A stretch of 64,000 bases of DNA, taken from contig NZ_CP072347.1 in NCBI RefSeq assembly GCF_018127925.1, positions 684,501 through 748,500 of the forward strand. Reading direction: 5' to 3'. Position numbers and translations under genes: made by a program. Origin of the DNA: Prevotella melaninogenica (GTDB lineage Bacteria; Bacteroidota; Bacteroidia; Bacteroidales; Bacteroidaceae). The notes below the pieces were generated by a model that worked only from the letters and a program-made list of their open reading frames with translations, was not told the origin of the DNA and did not search any database. Positions 46,131 through 53,480 of the stretch are shown here, one piece after another (the stretch's first letter is position 1; each line of letters begins with the position of its first letter).

Positions 46131-47261
46131 TTAAGATTTTACTTCAAGTTTGCCACTCATCAAACGGGGAAGGAGAAGGTCACGCTGGCGAGTGAGGAGT
46201 TGGTTTTGCTGTTGAATGATACTTATTTCTTTGAATAGAGGTTGTACTTTTTTAACGAATGAAATGTTAGTCTCCTCGTCGGGAAATAAAACTCTAATAG
46301 ACTTAATTAGTTCTTGACTTAAGTTTTGTTGAGCAGCACCAAAGCTAATAGATAATAAGTATTCTCTAATAGACTTCAAATAGTGAAAGAGGTAATATTT
46401 ATAGTCGATATGTTTTGGTGTAAATACACAACACGCTTGATTGCATGTAGCTTCAATTTCTGATATTCCTAATTTACCAACATTAACTCCATACATTGCC
46501 ATAAGTAGAGTACCTTTGGGGAATAGTTTAGCTGAGGAATTGTTAACAGCATCTTCTGTGATACATTCCTCTGTGTTTATAAGGATACAATCTTGCAGTT
46601 CTCCTGTTTTTATCCAAGGAATAGTACCATTCTTATAGTATTCACCTTTATTTCGACTTGGTGTTCCACCAGATGATGTTTTGATGTTTTTTATTAACTT
46701 TATTCTTTTCCATCCTTTAGGCAATCCATTAACCATTTCTACATTCTCGTGTTTAGGGAATCGGAAACGGACGAACCACTCTTTATAAAGGTTCTCTGCC
46801 ATCTGTTCTAACAGACGGATACGACGAGTGTTGTTCTCGATAAGACGGTCATAGGAGGAGAGGATAGAGGCTATCTTCTGTTGAAGCTTTTTTTCATGTA
46901 TTTTAATCTTAAGAGAATGTAAGTGATTTTGATTCAGTGTAGGTACACCTGCTCCAGTATTATATTGTTCTAAATGCATCATTTGTAAGAAGTAATACAC
47001 ATATCTTGGAAAATTCCCCTTATAGTCTTTAACATATAAGGACGTATTTAGAGGCCAGCATCTTCCCTCTATATATTGAACTTTACCTAAACTTCCTGAA
47101 CGTCCAGTAACAACCATAGGACCTTCCACTTTATATTCTTTATGAAAGGCTTTTATATTGGTAGATGTTATTACAGGATATTCTCCCTTTTCTATCTTAT
47201 AATCTGGTAAATCAAATCCACGGTTAAGTCTGATAAAATCATCGAATCGAATCGTTTCCAT
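46131..47261 (-). CDS. hsdS: Type I restriction-modification specificity subunit S
   Basis: 376 residues with two target-recognition domains (about 1-120 and 180-330). They are separated by the conserved helical spacer LQQKIASILSSYDRLIENNT...LLEQMAENLYKEWF, with a second helix at the C-terminus (LLTRQRDLLLPRLMSGKL). Chooses the bipartite DNA site. AT-richer than its neighbours, as usual for exchanged specificity genes. No second hsdS or invertase is nearby, so no shuffling system is visible here. Confidence 0.95.
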   Translation of the reverse strand: METIRFDDFIRLNRGFDLPDYKIEKGEYPVITSTNIKAFHKEYKVEGPMVVTGRSGSLGKVQYIEGRCWPLNTSLYVKDYKGNFPRYVYYFLQMMHLEQYNTGAGVPTLNQNHLHSLKIKIHEKKLQQKIASILSSYDRLIENNTRRIRLLEQMAENLYKEWFVRFRFPKHENVEMVNGLPKGWKRIKLIKNIKTSSGGTPSRNKGEYYKNGTIPWIKTGELQDCILINTEECITEDAVNNSSAKLFPKGTLLMAMYGVNVGKLGISEIEATCNQACCVFTPKHIDYKYYLFHYLKSIREYLLSISFGAAQQNLSQELIKSIRVLFPDEETNISFVKKVQPLFKEISIIQQQNQLLTRQRDLLLPRLMSGKLEVKS

Positions 47262-47268
47262 ACTCTGT

Positions 47269-48945
47269 TTACCCCAACAACTCCTTTAAGTTCTTCTCAA
47301 TCTCACTCTCCAAGTCTTTAGCTTCAGCGGATAGCTTTGCAAACTCCGAGTTTAGCGATAGCATTTCGGTGCGGAATTCCTCTTCGGTCATTCCGTCGTC
47401 TTCAATCACTACGCCCACATATCGTCCTGCGTTAAGACTATAATCGTTGTCGATGATGCCATCTTCGCCTTCAAGTTTCGCTACCTTGCACAGACCGACA
47501 ATGTCTTGATATTTGCCGTCTGGCCAGCGCTCTAAAAGCCAGTCTGCTTCGCGTTGCTTGTCTTCTGCCTTATACTCATCGACCAATGCCCAGAAAGCAT
47601 CGCTGTCGCCCTCGTAAAGACGTGAGATGATTCCGAGGTTTTTTACCTGCTCTTCAGAGAACTTACGGTGTGCACGGTCTACCTGTGTAAAGATGTTACG
47701 AGCATCGACAAAGAGTATTTCGTCTTTCTTTGGTCGCTGCTTATTAAAGAACCAAAGTGTGGCAGGGAGGGTCACGGTAGAGAACATATTGCTGGGGAGG
47801 GTCACCATCTGACTGATGATGCCGTCCTCAATCATCTTCTTACGTATCTCCAGTTCGCTGCCTCCTGCATCGCTGGCAGAGTTTGCCATGACAAGTGCTG
47901 CCTTACCTTGCTCGTTGAGGGCTGTGGCAAAGTAGCCAATCCATAGGTAGTTGGCATTAGGTACGGTCTCTTTCTTGTCAGAAGCCTTCTTGGCAGACTT
48001 TGTTTTGTTGCGAGGTATACCATAGGTGTTAAAGCGTGCATCGTCTGTCACCCTCTCAACGACTACCTCATCGACATTAAACGGAGGGTTAGCCATGACA
48101 TAATCGAACTGTCCAACGGCATTGTAAGGATCGCTATAGAAAGAGTTAGCCTCCGTAATCTCGCCACGCACATTGTTGAGTAGAAGGTTCATCTTTGCTA
48201 ACTTTACCGTGTCAGGCTCTTTCTCCACGCCATAGCAACGGAAGTTCATCATCTGTTCGTTAGTGGCATTGTGGCGGTGCATATAGCGTGCCGCCTGAAC
48301 GAACATACCGCCCGAACCGCAGGCTGGGTCAAGAAACTTCTTGTCGCCAGTGGCTGGCTGTAAGACCTCAACCATATACTGTACGACACTGGCAGGGGTA
48401 TAGAAGGCTCCTCCTCCCTGACCTTCAGCAAGGGCGAAGTTGCCAAGGAAGTATTCGTAAATCTGTCCGAAGATGTCAATACTGATGTTTTCTGGAATGT
48501 CTTTGAACACACGTACGATGCGACTCAAGAGTTCAGGTTCCTCCTCAGGCACTAACTGTCCGTAGACCTCCTTTGGAAGAACACCATCCATACGAGGGTT
48601 CTCCTGCTCAATCGCCTCCATAGCAGCCTTTACTAACAACGCCTTTTGGGCATCGTCGGGGGCATCATTGAGATAATCAAAATAAGCACATTCGGGCAGG
48701 AAGAAACCACACTTCTCAATGGCTATGTCCTTATAGCTACGTTCCATGCGTGTGCCCTTATACTCGTTATAGGCTGCATCAATCTCCTCTTTATGCTGCT
48801 TAAAAAGCACATCGGCATAGCGGAGGAAGATAAGTCCAAGGATAGGCTGACTATACTTGTTGGCTGCAAGGTGTGCGCCAGCACGTAACATGTCGGCAGA
48901 TTGCCATAGTCGGCTTTCGAGGTCTTTAAGTTCGGTACTTGTCAT
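47269..48945 (-). CDS. hsdM: Type I restriction-modification DNA methyltransferase subunit M
   Basis: 558 residues. N-terminal HsdM helical domain (LESRLWQSADMLRAGAHLAA), SAM-binding motif I FLDPACGSGGMFVQAARY and catalytic motif NPPF (N6-adenine methylation). Ends 8 bp before hsdS, so the order M-S-R is one operon. Confidence 0.96.
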   Translation of the reverse strand: MTSTELKDLESRLWQSADMLRAGAHLAANKYSQPILGLIFLRYADVLFKQHKEEIDAAYNEYKGTRMERSYKDIAIEKCGFFLPECAYFDYLNDAPDDAQKALLVKAAMEAIEQENPRMDGVLPKEVYGQLVPEEEPELLSRIVRVFKDIPENISIDIFGQIYEYFLGNFALAEGQGGGAFYTPASVVQYMVEVLQPATGDKKFLDPACGSGGMFVQAARYMHRHNATNEQMMNFRCYGVEKEPDTVKLAKMNLLLNNVRGEITEANSFYSDPYNAVGQFDYVMANPPFNVDEVVVERVTDDARFNTYGIPRNKTKSAKKASDKKETVPNANYLWIGYFATALNEQGKAALVMANSASDAGGSELEIRKKMIEDGIISQMVTLPSNMFSTVTLPATLWFFNKQRPKKDEILFVDARNIFTQVDRAHRKFSEEQVKNLGIISRLYEGDSDAFWALVDEYKAEDKQREADWLLERWPDGKYQDIVGLCKVAKLEGEDGIIDNDYSLNAGRYVGVVIEDDGMTEEEFRTEMLSLNSEFAKLSAEAKDLESEIEKNLKELLG

Positions 48946-49030
48946 TGTCTTATTTTTCTTTTTGCGTATTGACTCTTTAATGATTATGCAAAGATATTAA
49001 AATAATACAAGAATACCTTAGGTTTTGTGG

Positions 49031-49190
49031 ATAAGTTGACGAGTTAACGGGTTGACGAGTAAACAAGTTGACTGGTTGACGAGTTGACAAGTAAACGAGT
49101 GAACAAGTTGCTTGTGGACAGGGTAAGGGGAGACAGGGTAACAGGGTAAGGGAAGACAGAGTAACAGGGGGACAAGGAGACAGAGTAACA
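49031..49190. repeat. Octamer-period tandem repeats
   Basis: First block: nine units of 8 bp around GTTGACGA (GTTAACGG, GTAAACAA, GTTGACTG and so on). Second block: units around ACAGGGTA/AGGGGAG with the same 8-bp step. It lies upstream of hsdM (48945) in an otherwise empty gap; an open frame across it is repeat-derived. Confidence 0.75.
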
Positions 49191-49351
49191 TATTTAACAG
49201 GTTTTGGGGGAGGATGAGGTAACAAGTTGATAATGTAGGGTAAGGGTGAAATATGTTTACAAAAGGCGGTGCGTTTTGGGTCGAAAAATGGTCTTAAAAG
49301 GGCTAATCTTAGTGGTCTTGTAACTTGCAGAGAATCATATACTTGCAAGAT

Positions 49352-49470
49352 TGCGTTTTAAAAGGGCGTTAGTAAGGGTCCAAGAGGGCGTTAGGTGGAC
49401 CTCAAAAGGGCATCTTTTGCAAGCCAATTAGGCATCTTTTAGAAGGTAAATGGGCATAAATAAGAAGTTG
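49352..49470 (+). repeat. 22-bp-period repeat, family B, copy 3
   Basis: Five 22-bp units beginning GGGCGTTAGTAAGG, GGGCGTTAGGTGGACC, GGGCATCTTTTGCAAGCC, AGGCATCTTTTAGAAGG and GGGCATAAATAAG. This is the clearest copy: unit length is exact. Confidence 0.8.
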
Positions 49471-49523
49471 ATATTTGAAATATTTTGACACGAGGCTTCC
49501 CTTATGCTTTAGTTGTATAGTTT

Positions 49524-49556
49524 AAAAAAACGAGGGACTGCCATAGACAGTCCCTC
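49524..49556 (-). terminator. Terminator after the Abi-family gene
   Basis: Stem GAGGGACTG / CAGTCCCTC; on the minus strand followed by a run of seven T. Confidence 0.85.
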
Positions 49557-49657
49557 ATTAGTTCTTTTTATAGTGCAGTATGAAAGTCGAAACTAACAAG
49601 TGCACTTGCTAAATAGCGATGCAAAATTAGATAAATTATTTAGAGGAAACAAGTGTT

Positions 49658-50554
49658 TTAACTTTTTTTGTTTATTTCTTCTTCTTCTAATCCTGAATTG
49701 TGCAGTATAACGTCTTTGACACATTGATACGGAATACTATTATAGGCTTCTTGCAACTTAGCTTCCATCTCTATTACTCTGTTTTTAGATATTTTCAGTA
49801 GAAAATATCTGAAAACCAGATATGCACCTGATAGCATTGTTTTACGTCCACCTAAATCACCCAAAGGACCTTTACTTATAGCTTCAGGTAAGCTAAGGTC
49901 GAATAGTACTTTTCCGTGTGCGCAGCAATTGCGTAGGCGTCTGACCGTATTTATATAATTAGAAAAGACCGTAGGTTTTGAGATACCATACACTTTAGCA
50001 ATATCACATTTTAGATGCTGATCTTTCAGATTATCGTATAGATTGATTATTGTACCAAAGGGCATAAACTCAAGTTCTTTCCATGCCGGAGCATCGGTTT
50101 TGTACTTGGTATAATGTTGATTAATCAGTGTTTCTTTCCTAATATTCTTAAGGATTCCCTTATATGTACGACTTTTTAAGAGTGAATCATTTACGACGCT
50201 ATTATCTTTATACCAACATGGTATGTTTTTGTATTTGTTTGATACAAGATAAATAACAGTGGTTCTAAAATTCACCTCTATGCGACTGATGTATCGTAGC
50301 AGAATATTTCGTAGGTCAAAATCGAAATAATATAGTTTTATTGCATGTTCGAAAATAGTTCCATTTATGAATATATGGTTACGAGGTTTCCCCCTGGTTG
50401 GCATAACTTCAAATGGAAACCAATAACAGCCCATACGATAATAACCTATATCAAGTAATGCTTCCCTTACTTTTTCTTCTTGTTCGGCATCAATAGTCAT
50501 ACCACGAGTACGTAACTTTTGAATCTGATCGTTAACTGATATTGCTGTTTTCAC
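49658..50554 (-). CDS. Abi_2-family (AbiD/AbiF-like) HEPN protein
   Basis: About 299 residues from GTG 50554. A longer frame to 50638 contains the -7 promoter box TATCTTTG (50576-50569), so it is rejected. Motifs: NDQIQKLRTRGMTIDAEQEE, ALLDIGYYRMGCYWFPFE, LRNILLRYISRIEVNFRT and the HEPN RNase signature RNCCAH (R-x4-H). Relatives cause abortive phage infection. Placement beside type I restriction-modification fits a small defence cluster. Action here is inferred. Confidence 0.85.
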   Translation of the reverse strand: MKTAISVNDQIQKLRTRGMTIDAEQEEKVREALLDIGYYRMGCYWFPFEVMPTRGKPRNHIFINGTIFEHAIKLYYFDFDLRNILLRYISRIEVNFRTTVIYLVSNKYKNIPCWYKDNSVVNDSLLKSRTYKGILKNIRKETLINQHYTKYKTDAPAWKELEFMPFGTIINLYDNLKDQHLKCDIAKVYGISKPTVFSNYINTVRRLRNCCAHGKVLFDLSLPEAISKGPLGDLGGRKTMLSGAYLVFRYFLLKISKNRVIEMEAKLQEAYNSIPYQCVKDVILHNSGLEEEEINKKS

Positions 50555-50842
50555 CTTTACTTTTTTTGCAAAGATACAATAAAAATATAAAAAATAAAAA
50601 GTAATGCAATATTTTGTATACCATCCTAAAAATATCAAATTATTTCTGTAAAGCGGAAAGTAATAAATTAAAGAGGAGTAGGTTGACGAATGAGAGTTAG
50701 ATGTACAGAGATGTTGTTTTATTTTCTTTTTCTGTTTGAGAAACTAAAGAGAAAACAAGATGAGAGGATGTATCAAAATGCAAATTAATAAATTGACAAA
50801 TTTCAAACTATAAGTAGTTTTTCCTAAAAGCAAAGAAAAGAC

Positions 50843-50880
50843 CATCTCTTTCCTCAAAATCGAGTATAGAAATGGTCTTT
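50843..50880 (-). terminator. Terminator of the five-gene protease operon
   Basis: Stem AAAGACCAT / ATGGTCTTT; on the minus strand followed by TCTTT. Located just beyond the 50897 stop codon. The stretch 50577-50842 has no gene. Confidence 0.75.
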
Positions 50881-50896
50881 TTAAATGAATTGTGAA

Positions 50897-52471
50897 TTAC
50901 TTCACCACCACCTTACGTGTAGTGCCATCAGAAGACTTGATGATGTTAAGACCCTTCTGTAGCTTCTGAATCTGACGACCATCAACGGTGTAATACTTTT
51001 CTGTTGTAGTCTTACTGAAGTTTGCACTCTCGATACCATCGGTAGTAAGTGTGGCAACCATTGGTTCGCTTGAATACTTCTTGCCGTCAGCTTCGTAGAC
51101 CATTATGACCTTGAGGGATGTGATAGAACTATCATAGAAGTGAAGAATACGTAGGTTATCGATAACCTTGAAGTCATAGTTATTCTTGTCCTGATAGTTG
51201 AAAGGAATATTGACTAATTCTTCCTGCTCCATGTAGTTGTAGTTAGTGCCTTTCTTGAACTTGAAAGGTTCTGTGCTACCATTAACATAGACATTGTAGT
51301 ACATCTTCTCTGGGTCGAGAACGTTGCCATTAACGTCTGCGTTCTTTACATAGAATGCTAATTTAATCTCATTAGAAGTGTTTTCGTAGTTTGGAGTAGA
51401 GGTGAAATAGAAGTATTCTGGTGTTGCTGGTGCTCCAACCTCCTTCTGAATGTAAGGAGTCAAGGTAAGAGCATCATAGCTCTCAACGTAGTCTTCACCA
51501 GTAATGTTATCATTACTTGCTCTACCTAAAGAAGTTCTAAGAATCTTAGAAGTAGTCAGTTTACCAGTAGCATCAATGCTGAACTCAAGGTTATCTGCAG
51601 CCTTTTCTTCATTCTCGAAAGCAGCTGCAAAGGTGTGATATTCCGACTTATCGCTATCGTATTTCTTAAAGTCTGTCTTCTTGGTAATACCCAAATACTG
51701 ATTAGTAGACATGACAGCCTTGTCGCCCTGCTTGGTAAGTTTCACCCAAACGTTTGCAAGTTTCTCAGCTTTGAACAAGCCCTTGACATAGATATCGTTA
51801 TTATCGGTCATTACTTCAACAATACGTGGTGAAGGATCAGACTTAGAAGTAACGGTGTACTGGCTCTTTGTAGCTGTAGCTGGTGGTGTTACGAGCTGCT
51901 CTTTAAGTGGTTCAATCGTAAGAGCCCAGTCGCCACCATAGTTATTTAGCCAGCTATTATTATAGGTAGCACCCCATATTTGCTTCTTCTGACCCATACC
52001 AGACATCTTGAGTGTTCTTCCTTCCACTGTGAAATCTACGTAGTTCAAAGCTGGACCAACAGGCTCGTAATTCTTTCCATCATCAGAAGAAATCAAACGA
52101 TTAAGAGAGATTGTGCGCTCACTACTTTCCTCCTCATCATCGTCCCCACCGAGGTCGTCTGTAAAGATATCCTGTGGTAGCTTTGCTCTATACTTGCCAT
52201 CAGGTTGTCTCTCAAGCTTCAACCATGACTTACTGTCGAGGCCTGATAGTGGATTGTAAATGTAAATACAGCCATCTTCACCGATAACAATCTTAGACAC
52301 GATACCTTCATATCTGCCAGGCTGAACACCTGTCCAGCCTTTCTTAACCCAAGACTTGCTTGAGCGATACAGGTTTTCAATCAGCTTACCTTTAGGAGTG
52401 TCCTTTATTATCTGAGCGGAAGCTGTAAGGCTCAGTACTAAAGCACAAATTGAGAATAAAGTTCTTTTCAT
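50897..52471 (-). CDS. Secreted protein with Prevotella-type C-terminal sorting-like domain
   Basis: 524 residues. Signal peptide MKRTLFSICALVLSLTASAQ. Beta-rich, with two similar halves (VSKIVIGEDGCIYIYNPLSG; NNDIYVKGLFKAEKLANVWV). An acidic linker (GGDDDEEESSE) is near residue 110. The end KYYTVDGRQIQKLQKGLNII then KVVVK resembles type IX sorting tails. Function unknown. Last gene of the operon, 45 bp after the PorV-like gene. Confidence 0.8.
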   Translation of the reverse strand: MKRTLFSICALVLSLTASAQIIKDTPKGKLIENLYRSSKSWVKKGWTGVQPGRYEGIVSKIVIGEDGCIYIYNPLSGLDSKSWLKLERQPDGKYRAKLPQDIFTDDLGGDDDEEESSERTISLNRLISSDDGKNYEPVGPALNYVDFTVEGRTLKMSGMGQKKQIWGATYNNSWLNNYGGDWALTIEPLKEQLVTPPATATKSQYTVTSKSDPSPRIVEVMTDNNDIYVKGLFKAEKLANVWVKLTKQGDKAVMSTNQYLGITKKTDFKKYDSDKSEYHTFAAAFENEEKAADNLEFSIDATGKLTTSKILRTSLGRASNDNITGEDYVESYDALTLTPYIQKEVGAPATPEYFYFTSTPNYENTSNEIKLAFYVKNADVNGNVLDPEKMYYNVYVNGSTEPFKFKKGTNYNYMEQEELVNIPFNYQDKNNYDFKVIDNLRILHFYDSSITSLKVIMVYEADGKKYSSEPMVATLTTDGIESANFSKTTTEKYYTVDGRQIQKLQKGLNIIKSSDGTTRKVVVK

Positions 52472-52515
52472 AACTGTTACTTTTGATTAAATGAATTGTT
52501 TTGTTTGTCCTTGTT

Positions 52516-53469
52516 TTAGAAATCATAGCCAATACCTATGGTACAGTAGCTACTTCCTGCGTCTGCTGTCTTCAGATTATATGCTCCGTTCAGACGTAAG
52601 CCATGGTACTTGAAGCCTGCACCCATAGTGACATGGCTGAGGTCGTGGTCACCATACTCATAGCCTGCACGTACTGATACCATCTTGTTATAGGTGTATT
52701 CAAGTCCGCCACCAAGCATAAAGAGCTTTGCCTCTGTAGGTTGGAAGAAGTAACGAGAAGACAAGGCAGCAGCAACTTGATGCTTCTCTGCTACCTCTAC
52801 AGACAGCGCACCACCTACAGCAAGATAGGTTGGGAGTGTCGTCTTGTGCTTGTTGCCATAGTCGAGTTGAGGACCAATAGCGCCCACCTTCGCATCGAGT
52901 ATGAGGTTGGCTGGTTTGTTGGCAAGGGTCAACTCGTTGTTTTGATAGGCTCCACCCACGCTGAAAGCAGCACCTGTAGCATTCTTAGAGAGATGACTAT
53001 AGATAAGACTTCCTGTTGCGTAGGCAGCGAATCCCTTACCTAAGAAATAGGTATAACCCAAGTCGAGGGTCCAGTTATAAGGTTGATAGTCCTTGGTCGG
53101 ATTACCCGATATGTCGTAGCCCTTCAGCTTCAAGCCTCCAGCATAGCGGAAACCAGCGAAGACAGCATGACGCTTAGCCAACTTATAGCCAGCAGATAGA
53201 GTGTAAATACCGAAGGTTCCATCGGCACCCTCTGCCTTTTCAAAGAGAGAGGCAGATGCATCTGCGGTGAACTTCTTATCAGTTGCGAAGAAAGCAGCAG
53301 GATTATTGTATAGATACATACCCTCAGCAGCAGCCGAAGCATTACCCATAGCGGCTGTTCGGGCATCGGTATTCGCTGTTAATATCGAGAGATCTTGTCC
53401 CTGAGCATTAGCCTGCGTAGCACCGAGAAGTGCTGCGCAAGCTATGAGAATGATATGTTTTGTATTCAT
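52516..53469 (-). CDS. PorV/PorQ-family outer-membrane beta-barrel protein
   Basis: 317 residues. Signal peptide (IILIACAALLGATQANA) and the family hallmark DARTAAMGNASAA with YLYNNPAAFF. The rest is amphipathic barrel strands ending IGIGYDF. Relatives PorV and PorQ take part in type IX secretion. Position between a protease carrying a type IX tail and another tailed protein fits a dedicated helper role (inference). Confidence 0.82.
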   Translation of the reverse strand: MNTKHIILIACAALLGATQANAQGQDLSILTANTDARTAAMGNASAAAEGMYLYNNPAAFFATDKKFTADASASLFEKAEGADGTFGIYTLSAGYKLAKRHAVFAGFRYAGGLKLKGYDISGNPTKDYQPYNWTLDLGYTYFLGKGFAAYATGSLIYSHLSKNATGAAFSVGGAYQNNELTLANKPANLILDAKVGAIGPQLDYGNKHKTTLPTYLAVGGALSVEVAEKHQVAAALSSRYFFQPTEAKLFMLGGGLEYTYNKMVSVRAGYEYGDHDLSHVTMGAGFKYHGLRLNGAYNLKTADAGSSYCTIGIGYDF

Positions 53470-53480
53470 ACTTGTTGTGT

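Noticed and set aside
46131-47261. Phase-variable hsdS shuffling locus
   Set aside because: Only one hsdS gene; no partial hsdS copies, inverted repeats or recombinase next to it.
48977-49348. Minus-strand 123-codon frame with Pro/Leu/Thr repeats
   Set aside because: Translation of the 8-bp tandem repeats. It would also run over the hsdM upstream region without a matching promoter.
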